Part shown: one piece after another, positions 1 through 8,721 of the stretch
Numbering within the stretch: the stretch's first letter is position 1
Layout: every line of letters starts with the position of its first letter
Assembly: GCF_043951855.1 (NCBI RefSeq)
Contig: NZ_JBINJW010000005.1
Span: 62,001-126,000 of the forward strand
Source: Proteiniclasticum sp043951855
GTDB taxonomy: Bacteria; Bacillota; Clostridia; Clostridiales; Clostridiaceae
Reading direction: 5' to 3'
DNA length: 64,000 bases
Position numbers and translations under genes: made by a program
The notes under the pieces: model-generated
The model's database searches: none
The model's input: only the letters and a program-made list of their open reading frames with translations
Told to the model about the DNA's origin: nothing

Positions 1-212
1 CAATCCTTATTGAAGAATGTAAGATTGCAGCTGCAGACAATGCTGTAGTGGTAAGTGAAGCAGCAGATGAATTTGAAGCGATGATGGTAGAAGAAGGTAT
101 GACAGTTGTAGAATCTGACAAAGAAGCGTTCAAAGAGGCGGCAGAAGCTGCATATGAAATTCTTGAATTCAAAGAGCTTCGCGACAAGATTTTTGAAGAA
201 ATAGGAAAATAA
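1..212 (+). CDS. dctP: TRAP transporter substrate-binding protein DctP, C-terminal end (partial)
   Basis: The first bases are the 3' end of a gene that begins outside the window; the open frame runs from base 3 to a TAA at 210-212. About 69 residues remain, rich in Glu and Ala helices (ends with LRDKIFEEIGK). This is the type of C-terminal helix found in DctP-family extracytoplasmic solute receptors of tripartite ATP-independent periplasmic transporters. The identification rests mainly on the two genes that follow directly, which are clear DctQ and DctM subunits. In Gram-positives the receptor is normally a lipoprotein that hands the substrate to the membrane subunits. The substrate is probably a hexuronate or related sugar acid, inferred from the uxuA gene downstream. 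Confidence 0.75.
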   Translation, partial: ILIEECKIAAADNAVVVSEAADEFEAMMVEEGMTVVESDKEAFKEAAEAAYEILEFKELRDKIFEEIGK

Positions 213-230
213 TTGTAGGAAGTGATTATT

Positions 231-719
231 TTGAAAAAGATATACCGAGCTCTTTGCAAATTTGAAGAAATAGCAGCCAGCGCAATGCTTGTCATTATTA
301 CATTGCTTGTGTTCTTATCAGCGGTTGGAAGAGCTCTTCGCTTCCCGCTTAACTGGGCACAGGATATTTCTCTATTGCTCTTTGCGTGGGTGGTGTTTTT
401 TGGTGCAGATACAGCCTTAAGAGATGCAGACTTTGTAAATGTGGATATGTTTCTTTCGATGCTTCCTAAAAAGGTGAGAGAAATACTTTATTACTTCTGG
501 AACACACTGATCGTGCTGTTCCTAGGTTCACTGGCGGTATATGGTATTCCGCTCAGTATCGAAAACTCGAAGAGACTGTTCCAGACTCTGGGAATCAGTT
601 ATTCCTGGGCGACCATAAGTGTTCCTGTGGGAGCAGTACTTATGATTATTACAGTAATTATCAGAATGGTTAACAGATACAAGTCAGAAGATTCTATGAA
701 TGAGGAGGTGAAAGCTTAA
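231..719 (+). CDS. dctQ: TRAP transporter small permease DctQ
   Basis: A 162-residue membrane protein with four hydrophobic segments, starting at TTG 231; the GTG at 222 sits too close to the AGGA at 217-220 to be the start. DctQ is the small membrane subunit that bridges the receptor and the large permease in TRAP transporters; the length and the early aromatic NWAQDISLLLFAW stretch fit the family. It follows dctP by 18 bases and its stop overlaps the dctM start by one base (TAATG), so the two are translationally coupled. It most likely serves sodium-driven uptake of the sugar acid used by the uxuA pathway, which is an inference from context. Confidence 0.9.
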   Translation: MKKIYRALCKFEEIAASAMLVIITLLVFLSAVGRALRFPLNWAQDISLLLFAWVVFFGADTALRDADFVNVDMFLSMLPKKVREILYYFWNTLIVLFLGSLAVYGIPLSIENSKRLFQTLGISYSWATISVPVGAVLMIITVIIRMVNRYKSEDSMNEEVKA

Positions 720-2002
720 TGGGTGCAGTAGTAATAGGTTTCTTAATCATGATTTTTCTAGGCATGCCTGTAGCTTTTGCCATCGGCCTTTCTGGAACAC
801 TGTTCTTTTTTGTAACACCTGACCTGCCTTATGCCATTGTGGTTCAGAAAGTAGTCAGTTCTACTCAGAGTTTTACACTACTTGCAATTCCACTTTTCAT
901 CTTTGCAGGGAACCTTATGAACAACACCGGCATAACCGAAAAGCTGATAAAGCTTGCCAATGTTCTGACAGGACATATGTATGGAAATCTGGGACAGGTT
1001 TCCACTGTATTATCAACACTGATGGGTGGAGTATCCGGATCCGCGAATGCGGATGCAGCAATGCAGTGTAGAGTGCTTGGACCTTCTATGAATGAAAGAG
1101 GGTATAAGAAAGGGTATTCTGCAGCCATCAACGGAGTCACATCGCTCATTACCGCCACAATTCCACCCAGCATGGGTCTGATCATCTATGGTTCTGTGGG
1201 AGAGGTATCCATTGGCAGGCTCTTTGCAGCGGGGATCATACCAGGACTCATGATGATGGTCGCTTTAATGATTACCGTAAGATATACCGCTCGAAAGAAA
1301 GGATATGCTCCGGAATCTTTAAAGAAGCCCACACTGAAAGAAATCGGTGCTGCAAGCATCGATTCCATCTGGGCACTGATGTTTCCTGTAATTCTTCTTG
1401 TGGGAATCAGGTTAGGTATACTGACTCCATCAGAGTCCGGCGCATTTGCCGCAGTATATGCGATTTTTGTTGGATTCTTTATCTATAAGAAACTCAATGT
1501 GAAGACCTTTGTTAAAACAGTAAAAGACAGTATCAGAGACATTGGTGTGATTATGATTCTCGTGTCCCTGTCAGGTATTTTCGGATATGGAATTGTCTAT
1601 GACTCAATTCCTCAGAAAATGGCGGAATTCCTCATCGGCGTTACGAGCAATCCACTTATATTACTGTTTATAGTCATACTGCTTCTTGTGTTTGCAGGAA
1701 TGTTTGTTGAAACAACAGTAGTTGCACTGCTGCTGACTCCAATCCTTCTACCTGTAGTAACACGAGTTGGTATTGACCCAGTTCAGTTCGGAGTTATCAT
1801 GATGACCATCGTTACAATGGGTATTATGACGCCACCGGTGGGTATCGCACTCTATACCACGTCAAATATTATGGGGTGCAAACCGGAAGAGACAGCAAAA
1901 GAATCCGTTCCGTTTCTGATTGCAATCATTGCAGTTGTACTGGTCCTGATTCTGTGGAAAGACCTGGTGCTGTTCTTACCTAATTTACTATTTGGAGCAT
2001 AA
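719..2002 (+). CDS. dctM: TRAP transporter large permease DctM
   Basis: A 427-residue polytopic protein, the usual size of DctM (about 425-430). It shows the typical features of the family: an N-terminal FLGMPVAFAIGLSG motif, the LAIPLFIFAGNLMN motif, the GSANADAA segment and the conserved TPPVGIALY motif near the C terminus. DctM forms the ion-coupled translocation pathway of a TRAP transporter. It starts at the ATG that overlaps the dctQ stop codon. The gene is followed after 12 bases by uxuA with a GGAGG ribosome binding site, so transporter and catabolic enzyme form one operon. Confidence 0.94.
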   Translation: MGAVVIGFLIMIFLGMPVAFAIGLSGTLFFFVTPDLPYAIVVQKVVSSTQSFTLLAIPLFIFAGNLMNNTGITEKLIKLANVLTGHMYGNLGQVSTVLSTLMGGVSGSANADAAMQCRVLGPSMNERGYKKGYSAAINGVTSLITATIPPSMGLIIYGSVGEVSIGRLFAAGIIPGLMMMVALMITVRYTARKKGYAPESLKKPTLKEIGAASIDSIWALMFPVILLVGIRLGILTPSESGAFAAVYAIFVGFFIYKKLNVKTFVKTVKDSIRDIGVIMILVSLSGIFGYGIVYDSIPQKMAEFLIGVTSNPLILLFIVILLLVFAGMFVETTVVALLLTPILLPVVTRVGIDPVQFGVIMMTIVTMGIMTPPVGIALYTTSNIMGCKPEETAKESVPFLIAIIAVVLVLILWKDLVLFLPNLLFGA

Positions 2003-2014
2003 CTGGAGGACAAA

Positions 2015-3085
2015 ATGAAAATGATTTTAAGATGGTTTCCCTTCGGAGACGATAGTGTAAGCCTTCAGGAAATCAGACAGATCCCAGGAGTAACCGGAGT
2101 GGCTACATGCCTTCCGAAAATTCCTGTGGGAGATGTCTGGCCACTGGAGACACTGGAAGGTCTCAAAAAGGAAATCAATGAAGCCGGCCTTGAGATGGAG
2201 GTCATTGAAAGTGTGAATATCCATGAGGATATCAAAAAAGGACTGCCAACAAGAGACCAGTATATAGAAAACTACATCAGCACTTTGGAGAATCTTTCCA
2301 AAGTAGGGGTGAAATGTCTCTGCTACAATTTCATGCCCGTCATGGACTGGGCAAGAAGCGATCTGTCTCTGGAACTTCCTGACGGAAGTCAGGTCATGGC
2401 CTATCGTCATGAAGAGGTTCTTGAGATGAATCCGAAAGTCATGGCGGATGTCATGGCGAAAAAGGCCAGAGGCTATTCCTTACCAGGATGGGAACCGGAA
2501 AGACTGGATGCCATGGCAAAGGATATCGACTTCTATCAGGATATGACCACAGAAACCTACTGGGAGAATATGAAGTATTTTCTGGATAAGGTTGTGCCAT
2601 ATGCTGAAAAGTATGATATAAAAATGGCCATTCATGCGGATGATCCGCCATGGCCGCTATATGGTCTGCCAAAGGTCATCACAAACAGAGAGAATGTCAG
2701 AAAGTTTCTTTCTCTGAATGAAAGTCCTTATAACGGGCTGACCTTCTGCACAGGAAGCCTGGGATCAGATCTTAACAATGATCTTCCTGGCATGATCAGA
2801 GAGTTCGGAGCACAGGGAAGAATCCATTTTGCACACATCAGAAATGTGAAGCATCTGAATGAGAAGGATTTTGATGAATCCGCACACCTTTCCACCTGTG
2901 GAGACATTGATATGTTCGAAGTCATGAAAGCCTACGACGAGGTCGGATTTACAGGCTATGTAAGACCGGACCACGGAAGAATGATCTGGGGTGAAAAAGC
3001 AAGGCCAGGATATGGTTTATTTGATAGAGCTCTGGGTGCAAATTATCTGATGGGACTTTGGGAAGCAATCGGTAAGATGAAATAA
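2015..3085 (+). CDS. uxuA: mannonate dehydratase UxuA
   Basis: A 356-residue protein of the xylose-isomerase-like TIM-barrel superfamily, recognisable as mannonate dehydratase from the N terminus (MKMILRWFPFGDDSVSL), the CYNFMPVMDWARSDL segment, the HADDPPWPLYGLP motif and the VRPDHGRMIWGE motif with metal-binding His and Asp residues. It dehydrates D-mannonate to 2-keto-3-deoxygluconate in glucuronate catabolism and normally binds a divalent metal. The length fits the Gram-positive/short form. It is the last gene of the TRAP operon, and a GntR regulator follows; uxuB, uxaC and the KDG kinase/aldolase genes are not in the window and may lie upstream. Confidence 0.95.
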   Translation: MKMILRWFPFGDDSVSLQEIRQIPGVTGVATCLPKIPVGDVWPLETLEGLKKEINEAGLEMEVIESVNIHEDIKKGLPTRDQYIENYISTLENLSKVGVKCLCYNFMPVMDWARSDLSLELPDGSQVMAYRHEEVLEMNPKVMADVMAKKARGYSLPGWEPERLDAMAKDIDFYQDMTTETYWENMKYFLDKVVPYAEKYDIKMAIHADDPPWPLYGLPKVITNRENVRKFLSLNESPYNGLTFCTGSLGSDLNNDLPGMIREFGAQGRIHFAHIRNVKHLNEKDFDESAHLSTCGDIDMFEVMKAYDEVGFTGYVRPDHGRMIWGEKARPGYGLFDRALGANYLMGLWEAIGKMK

Positions 3086-3095
3086 GCGGATTTGC

Positions 3096-3125
3096 TTTGT
3101 GTATGACGGTGAATCAGTATATAAT
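3096..3125 (+). promoter_or_regulatory. putative promoter of the GntR regulator gene
   Basis: A consensus -10 TATAAT at 3120-3125 is preceded at 17 bases by a weak -35 (TTGTGT, 3097-3102). It lies between uxuA and the regulator gene and would allow the regulator to be transcribed apart from the TRAP-uxuA operon. Confidence 0.5.
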
Positions 3126-3175
3126 AATTCAGAAGAACCGTATACTTCTAATGAATGATGATTGTAGGTGCTAAT

Positions 3176-3850
3176 ATGATAATCAGAGAAAAAGACCCCA
3201 GAGAAAGAGCAAGTGAATTTGCACTGAGAGTACTTCGGGAGAATATTATTATGCTAGAGCTTAAACCAGGTACTTTAGTGAGTGAAAATGAACTGGCGCA
3301 GGTAATAGGATTATCTAGAACTCCTATCCGTGAAGCGCTTATTGAACTTAGTAAAGTGGAAATAGTCGAAATTCTACCTCAGAAAGGTGTGTTTATTTCG
3401 AATATCAATCAGAGCCTTGTTGAAGAAGCCAGATTCATCAGAACAGTGCTGGAAACTGCTGTAATAAAGGAAGCTGCACAAAAAGCCTCCCCCGAGTACA
3501 TTATGAAGCTGGAAGAGTGCATCAAACTGCAGAGGTATTATCTAGATAATCATAATCCGGAAAAACTATTAGAACTGGATGATGAATTTCATCAGCTTAT
3601 TTTCAATTCGGTAGATAAGAATCATACCTATAAGCTGATGTCTTCTATGATGATCCATTTTGACCGGGTTCGAAACCTCAGTCTTCAGACCATCAAGGAT
3701 ATTAGAATTGTAGAGGATCACGAGAGAATTTTTAAAGCGATAAAAGAAAAAGACGTAGTCGAAGCTGTAAAAGGGATTCGGGAGCATCTTGGCAGATATC
3801 AGCTAGATAAAAATGAGATCATGGAAAGCTATAAGGAATTATTTTTATAG
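3176..3850 (+). CDS. GntR-family (FadR/UxuR type) transcriptional regulator
   Basis: A 224-residue regulator: an N-terminal winged helix (about residues 10-75, with the LVSENELAQVIGLSRTPIREAL signature region of GntR proteins) followed by an all-helical FCD ligand-binding domain (about 80-215) with the usual metal-site residues (DDEFH, and late His residues). I prefer ATG 3176 because GTAGGTG at 3164-3170 is a proper ribosome binding site for it; ATGs at 3155 and 3158 lie upstream of that site. FadR-type GntR proteins next to TRAP-uxuA genes usually repress hexuronate catabolism and respond to a pathway sugar acid. That role here is inferred from position. Confidence 0.9.
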   Translation: MIIREKDPRERASEFALRVLRENIIMLELKPGTLVSENELAQVIGLSRTPIREALIELSKVEIVEILPQKGVFISNINQSLVEEARFIRTVLETAVIKEAAQKASPEYIMKLEECIKLQRYYLDNHNPEKLLELDDEFHQLIFNSVDKNHTYKLMSSMMIHFDRVRNLSLQTIKDIRIVEDHERIFKAIKEKDVVEAVKGIREHLGRYQLDKNEIMESYKELFL

Positions 3851-3894
3851 AAGCAGTAGTCTGATTGAAGATAAACTGCGGAATAAAATAGAAC

Positions 3895-3932
3895 AACAGC
3901 GGGATCAGAAGTTGAAATCTGATTCCGCTGTT
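3895..3932. terminator. bidirectional terminator between gntR and the small membrane gene
   Basis: A 14-bp stem (arms 3895-3908 and 3919-3932, one G-T pair) with a 10-nt loop, T-rich on both sides. It ends the rightward gntR transcript and the leftward transcript of the converging small membrane protein, whose stop codon overlaps the right arm. Confidence 0.8.
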
Positions 3933-4182
3933 ATTTCTCTTTCTGAGAGGAAAGTTTCATAGCAATGCGGATGCCCCATAAGGCAAATGCCACAGCGCCG
4001 ATGAAGGCACCGATATATGTGGTGAGTTCATAGCCTTCCATGCCGATGGATTCATAGATGTCAAATCCGCCTAGAAACGTTCCGCCGAGAACCAGTCCGA
4101 TATATCCGCCTGCAAGAATGCCGATGAGAAATCCGATGGCGCCGCCGAGGATTTTATAGAGAGAATTGGTTTGCATCATCAT
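3931..4182 (-). CDS. small glycine-rich membrane protein, unknown function
   Basis: An 83-residue protein with two or three hydrophobic segments, the first glycine-zipper-like (ILGGAIGFLIGILAGGYIGLV), then a short polar stretch and a second span ending in a positively charged tail (AMKLSSQKEK). Three consecutive ATG codons follow a GGAG ribosome binding site, so the exact start (4182, 4179 or 4176) is uncertain. Glycine-zipper membrane peptides of this kind occur widely in Firmicutes without known function. It is transcribed alone, convergent with the GntR gene. I do not recognise a specific family. Confidence 0.65.
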   Translation of the reverse strand: MMMQTNSLYKILGGAIGFLIGILAGGYIGLVLGGTFLGGFDIYESIGMEGYELTTYIGAFIGAVAFALWGIRIAMKLSSQKEK

Positions 4183-4331
4183 CCACTCCTTTTCATTATT
4201 GTAGCACCATAAGATGAATAACTTTTACTGTATTTATGAATATTATGAAATCCTTCCTGATTCATTCTTAGTGTATCAGATAAAAGAGGACGGCTGATGC
4301 GCTGCAGGGAAGAAGATTCGAGCATGGAAAA

Positions 4332-4354
4332 GGGAGAGGTATGATGCCTCTCCC
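4332..4354 (-). terminator. terminator of the DUF1002 gene
   Basis: An 8-bp perfect stem (4332-4339 with 4347-4354, GGGAGAGG arms) with a 7-nt loop. On the minus strand it is followed by TTTTCC, just after the stop of the DUF1002 gene. Confidence 0.8.
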
Positions 4355-4363
4355 TGGTTCAGT

Positions 4364-5338
4364 CTATGAAAAGAGCCCTCTGAAGAAGTCTGCGATGGCT
4401 TCCATGATGTTCTTGAAGAAGCCTGTGATTCCGGTCTTCACTTCATCATCCAGACCATCCCATGTGGATTTCACATCATCCAGAAGGTCTCCGCCCTCTT
4501 CGATGAGATTCTTTCCGAAATCCTTGATGGCGGTTTTCTGTTCTTCCGTGAATTCAAGTTCAGAAAACTTCTTCATGAGATCGATGAGTCTCTCCTTGTT
4601 TTCTTCTGTGAGCACATCACCCAGATTGTAGTTGTTGATGACGGTGTTTACGATGGTGATGATGGTGTCCTGTGAAATCTCACCGTTGCTTTCATCCTTC
4701 TTTTTCTGGATCTGTGCTTTGATGTCGGCAATGGCCGCATTGAGCAGGTCATCGGAATATCCTTCCTTACCTTCATTTTCCTCACTGATGTCGGAGGTTT
4801 CCTCCAGTTCTTCCTGGGCCACGATGATGTTCTCTTCAGGAAGCTCTGCATTGGCATCACTGAAGGCCTTATAGACACCGGCCAGTGCACCGGAACCATC
4901 CACTGCTTTTACGGATGCGATTCTGATGTTGAGATTGACAGCACCGGCTGTGATGGCCGCATTCCGGTACTGTGCCGGTGTGATTTTAGTGATGGTCTGA
5001 GGGGTTATGATTTCCACGTTGACACCTTCACTGGCATCTGAAGGTTCTAGGTAGACAGAGGAGTAGACCTGATAGTAGGAATAGTCGTTGTGAAGGATGT
5101 CGTTGAGTTCATTGATCTTCACTTCGATTTCCCTTGTATCGTCACCTGTATCAAGCAGATCCGCCGTGGCTGCTTTTTCTTCTGCTGTCAGGCTTTCCCC
5201 GTAGGCGAAAACCGGATGAGTGATTTCAGATGCATAGGCTTTTTTCTCTGCAGTGGTGGATAGGGTAAGAACCATGACCATCATCATGGCTAAGAGATAG
5301 GTCATTCTGTGTTTATTTCCGTTTCCTTTTTTTCTCAT
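4364..5338 (-). CDS. secreted DUF1002 family protein (YpuA-like)
   Basis: A 324-residue exported protein. The chosen start (5338) follows AAAGGAG and gives a classic signal peptide: MRKKGNGNKHR, then a hydrophobic core and an A-x-A-type cleavage region (KKAYAS). Residues about 60-170 match DUF1002: a YSYYQVYSSVYLEPS segment, then ITPQTITKITPAQYRNAA, then TAGAVNLNIRIAS and GALAGVYKAF. The C-terminal half is acidic, mostly helical, with repeated amphipathic segments ending FFRGLFS. The family is common in sporulating Firmicutes and has no established function. It is monocistronic, with its own terminator. A longer in-frame extension upstream (to 5464) would bury the signal peptide and is rejected. 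Confidence 0.8.
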   Translation of the reverse strand: MRKKGNGNKHRMTYLLAMMMVMVLTLSTTAEKKAYASEITHPVFAYGESLTAEEKAATADLLDTGDDTREIEVKINELNDILHNDYSYYQVYSSVYLEPSDASEGVNVEIITPQTITKITPAQYRNAAITAGAVNLNIRIASVKAVDGSGALAGVYKAFSDANAELPEENIIVAQEELEETSDISEENEGKEGYSDDLLNAAIADIKAQIQKKKDESNGEISQDTIITIVNTVINNYNLGDVLTEENKERLIDLMKKFSELEFTEEQKTAIKDFGKNLIEEGGDLLDDVKSTWDGLDDEVKTGITGFFKNIMEAIADFFRGLFS

Positions 5339-5593
5339 TATATAATACTCCTTTTCTCCATACAGTATGATTGCTGTTTTCTTGGATATGTCAAAGGATA
5401 TCACAGATTTCTTAAGTTCTGGTGTAGAATGATTTAATATTTTATAAGTGTTATGGACTGCCATGTTCAGAATCTGCAGAGGTGCTCCTGCTTCTGCACC
5501 AGATTTTTATCGTACAGACTGTGATGAACCAGTGCGCTTCTGACTGTTTCATGAGATAATAAGGAAAATAAATCTGAAGAAACGAGGTGCTTC

Positions 5594-6520
5594 ATGAATC
5601 AGTTCGGTATTATGGTAGGACTGGAGAAAAAAGCGGCTTTTGAAGGCTGGTTCTCCAAAGTGGATGATCAGAAGAATGATCTGATGTTTTCCGTCATCTG
5701 GGGGTATACCACCCATAAAGAGACCAGTCATGCTTTTCTTCAGTTCACCAGCAGCCTGGATCAGAAAACATCCTATATCTGGTTCCCTATAGAGGAGCTC
5801 TCCTATGAGAAGGATCCCTTCGTTCTTCACATCGGAAAGAACAGACTGACGGAAAAAGGGATGGTGCTGGATTTTCTCATGGATGGAATTCCGGTGAAGG
5901 GTGAATTTCTATTCAGTGACTTGACACCCATCAGAAAGTCATTCTTCAGACCCGGCATCATGGGATGGCTTACTCTGTTTCCCAATGAGTGCAACCATTC
6001 CATCACCAGCATGGACCATGCAGTGAATGGAGTGCTTCACATCGGGGAAAGGACGTGGTTTGTAGATCAGGCTTCCGGCTATGTGGAGAAGGATTGGGGC
6101 ACCGGTTTCCCCCGGGAATATGTCTGGGTCCAGGCCAATGACTGGAAAGAGAGTTCCGTGGTCTTCAGCTATGCCACAGTGCCTGTTCTAGGGCAGCACG
6201 CCAGAGGATTCTTTCTCGTTCTTCATCATGAGGGAAAGGAATACAGGTTCTCCAGCATTGAAGGGAGCAGAATGCTCCACTTCAAGGTGCGCGGTGATTC
6301 CTTTGTGGCGATCCTCGGGAAAGGAAAACACAGGGTGGTCATCAAAGCAAAGCAGGCCCACCCTGTGGCACTGGTCTCTCCGGACCATGGAGAGATGAAG
6401 GCGAAGATCAAGGAATCTCTGGATGGAAGGGTGGAGGTTCTGCTTCAAAAAGGAAAGAAGAATCTGGTGCATCTGGAAACTGATCGGGCATCCATCGACG
6501 TGCATTATGATCAGCTATGA
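5594..6520 (+). CDS. tocopherol cyclase-like protein
   Basis: A 308-residue soluble protein. The segment GYVEKDWGTGFPREYVWVQAND is the hallmark of the tocopherol cyclase family (Pfam tocopherol_cycl), together with the SFFRPGIMGWLTLFPNECNH region and the SMDHAVNGVL stretch. Plant tocopherol cyclase closes the chromanol ring; bacterial Firmicute members have the lipocalin-like twin beta-barrel fold (as in AttH/CrtC) but no proven reaction, and this organism shows no tocopherol genes here. It may act on a lipid or a quinone-like molecule; that is speculation. The ATG at 5594 follows GAGGTGC. Single gene between a divergent DUF1002 gene and a terminator. Confidence 0.8.
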   Translation: MNQFGIMVGLEKKAAFEGWFSKVDDQKNDLMFSVIWGYTTHKETSHAFLQFTSSLDQKTSYIWFPIEELSYEKDPFVLHIGKNRLTEKGMVLDFLMDGIPVKGEFLFSDLTPIRKSFFRPGIMGWLTLFPNECNHSITSMDHAVNGVLHIGERTWFVDQASGYVEKDWGTGFPREYVWVQANDWKESSVVFSYATVPVLGQHARGFFLVLHHEGKEYRFSSIEGSRMLHFKVRGDSFVAILGKGKHRVVIKAKQAHPVALVSPDHGEMKAKIKESLDGRVEVLLQKGKKNLVHLETDRASIDVHYDQL

Positions 6521-6525
6521 CTCAA

Positions 6526-6562
6526 GGGCTTTCGCTTATGGAACAAGCGAAAGCCCTGTTAT
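6526..6562 (+). terminator. terminator after the tocopherol cyclase-like gene
   Basis: A perfect 12-bp stem (GGGCTTTCGCTT at 6526-6537 with its complement at 6545-6556) and a 7-nt loop, followed by GTTATATTTT. Confidence 0.85.
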
Positions 6563-6744
6563 ATTTTCACAGGTCATGGATAGTTTTGAAACGTTATGAA
6601 TATTTTGTCAAAGTTATCTGCTTTTGTGGTTGATAAAACTGAATGGGAGCGATCCTATGCAGTCATTCTGCTTTATAGCAGATCGTTGATTAGATATACT
6701 GTAAGTGGAAGAGAACAGAATAATAAGATGGAAAGGAGATTTTC

Positions 6745-7017
6745 ATGAAGAACAAAAACGCTCGTAAGGCAGTGGAGGAAATGACCATGCTGCTTCTCTA
6801 TCTGACCCGATTCAGTGAGAAAGAAGGAGGATTCACCACGGAAAATCTATCTTGGAAGGGGTACCCTTTTACGGTGCTGAACAGCTTTTCAGATCAGGGA
6901 TTCATTAGTCAGGGAAAACACCCGTCCAGATCGAAAAGTGTCTGGATCACTCCAGAAGGGGTAGTGTATGCGAGAAAGCTTCTTGAGCAATATGGAATAG
7001 AGGAAAGGAAAGAATGA
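6745..7017 (+). CDS. DUF6429-like small winged-helix protein
   Basis: A 90-residue protein with a winged-helix look: a first helix with EEMTMLLLYLTRF, then WKGYPFTVLNSFSDQGFIS, and the wing/terminal part SKSVWITPEGVVYARKLL. This matches my memory of DUF6429, a short family whose motif is LLYLT, WKG, L-x-x-L-x-x-x-G-x-I and KSVxLTxEG. It starts at ATG 6745 after GGAAAGGAG and overlaps the SWIM gene by four bases (ATGA), so the two are co-translated. It could be a DNA-binding partner of the SWIM protein; no function is established. Confidence 0.7.
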   Translation: MKNKNARKAVEEMTMLLLYLTRFSEKEGGFTTENLSWKGYPFTVLNSFSDQGFISQGKHPSRSKSVWITPEGVVYARKLLEQYGIEERKE

Positions 7018-8693
7018 TGGAATACCGATGGCAGATTCTGTTTCCGGATCATATTCTGGAAAGAGGACTGGATTATTTTGATAAAGGACATGTAGGGAAG
7101 CTTACTATGGAAGAAAATTCCTTATATGCTACAGTACGTGGAACGAAGGTGTATGGGGTGGGAATCGAGTTTGGAGAAAACATCGTGAAGGAGGTCCACT
7201 GCAGCTGTCCCTATGCGGAAGAAAGACATATCTGCAAGCATATTGCGGCGGTGCTTTACGCATTTGAAGGTGATGAGAAAGCACAGGAGAAGATGAAGCA
7301 ATACTGGATCCAGAACAGTCCAGAAAGACTGGTGATGGACGCGGAAGAAAAGGTTGTAAGAGAATTTATTATCCGAGCACTTCATGAGGATGAACGCCTG
7401 CTGAGACGATTTAAAGCATACCTTAAGCCTGAATCCGTGAAGAAAGAAGCAGCGAGAACAAGAAGTAGGTTTGAAAAGCACATCAAAGCCTACTTATCGG
7501 ACCGGGGAACGATACGTTACTACGTCATGGAGGAATTTCTGGACGGACTGAGTGACTTATTCACTGAGGAAGCAAAGCTGCTCATACAAGGCCGGTATTA
7601 TGCGGAAGTACTGCAGTTGTTTAGGCATCTCATAGATACTGTAGGTGCTGTTGAGATGGATGATTCAGGTGGCAGCATGGGATTGCTTCTGGAGGACTGT
7701 GCTGAACTCTGCATGCAGTCCTTGTCGGATGTCACAGTTTCCGCCAAGAAAACCATGTTTTCCTGGATCATCAGAAAGCTTAATGAAGTTTCTGATGAGT
7801 ATATGAAGGAGATGCTTGAGCATCTCCTTCTGAATGAGTTTAGAGAACCGGAGTTTCTACCCCTGAAACTTCACTATGTAGAAGAGAGGGTCCATAAGCA
7901 TGAGAGGAAGGGACGGCAGAGATATAATGATCCTGTGCTGGGATACTGGGTGCTGCAGTATGTAGAGATTTTAAGACAAATGGACACAGAGGATGAGCGC
8001 TTGAAGAAAATCATTAAAGATTACTGGTATGTTTATGAGGTCAGGAAACAGTGGGTACACAGGTGCATAGAAAGTGAAAAGTATGAAGAGGCAATCTCCA
8101 TACTGAAAGACAGTATAGGGTTGGAATCTCTTGTCTACAGGTCTGACTTTGAAATGAAAGTCATGCTGAAGGATCTCTATCTGTGGACGGAAAATATGAG
8201 AGGATATGCGGAAGTGCTAACGGACCTTGTTATTCAGGACTTCTGGGGAGATCTGGACTATTACAGGGAGCTGAAGAGCTTGTTTGGGGAGAAGAAATGG
8301 CAGAAGAAAAGAGATGAGATCTTAAAGCATCTGTCTCAGATGAGATATGTTGATCGGATCTATAAAGAGGAAGGGTTATATGACAGACTCCTGGATTTTG
8401 TCATGAACTCTTCTGGGATTGAGGAGCTTGAAAGATATGATGAAGATCTCAGAGAAAGATATCCAAAGGAAATTCTGGAAAAATACACCCATGAAGTGAA
8501 CCTGCTGGCGATGAAAAGAGGAGGCAGATCTCACTATGAGTACCTCATTACCATATTGGACAAGATGAAAGAACTGCCTGATGGAGAGCTTTGGATCAGG
8601 AAGCTTACGGATTCCTGGAAAGCTGCCTTTCCCGGAAGAAAAGTGATGCTAGCGGAAATAAATCACTACATAGAAAATCAACTTAAAAAGTGA
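7014..8693 (+). CDS. SWIM zinc-finger protein
   Basis: A 559-residue protein with an N-terminal SWIM zinc finger: the ligands are Cys63, Cys65, Cys74 and His76 (CSC...CKH pattern), in a beta-hairpin context (residues about 35-80). The rest is helical and looks like repeated helix pairs (TPR-like), typical of bacterial SWIM proteins of unknown function. SWIM domains bind DNA or proteins; in some genomes they sit with SNF2 helicases, but none is visible here. The start overlaps the stop of the DUF6429-like gene. No signal peptide or membrane segment, so cytoplasmic. Confidence 0.82.
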   Translation: MMEYRWQILFPDHILERGLDYFDKGHVGKLTMEENSLYATVRGTKVYGVGIEFGENIVKEVHCSCPYAEERHICKHIAAVLYAFEGDEKAQEKMKQYWIQNSPERLVMDAEEKVVREFIIRALHEDERLLRRFKAYLKPESVKKEAARTRSRFEKHIKAYLSDRGTIRYYVMEEFLDGLSDLFTEEAKLLIQGRYYAEVLQLFRHLIDTVGAVEMDDSGGSMGLLLEDCAELCMQSLSDVTVSAKKTMFSWIIRKLNEVSDEYMKEMLEHLLLNEFREPEFLPLKLHYVEERVHKHERKGRQRYNDPVLGYWVLQYVEILRQMDTEDERLKKIIKDYWYVYEVRKQWVHRCIESEKYEEAISILKDSIGLESLVYRSDFEMKVMLKDLYLWTENMRGYAEVLTDLVIQDFWGDLDYYRELKSLFGEKKWQKKRDEILKHLSQMRYVDRIYKEEGLYDRLLDFVMNSSGIEELERYDEDLRERYPKEILEKYTHEVNLLAMKRGGRSHYEYLITILDKMKELPDGELWIRKLTDSWKAAFPGRKVMLAEINHYIENQLKK

Positions 8694-8721
8694 AGGGATC
8701 AGCTTTGTAGAAACAGGAGTA

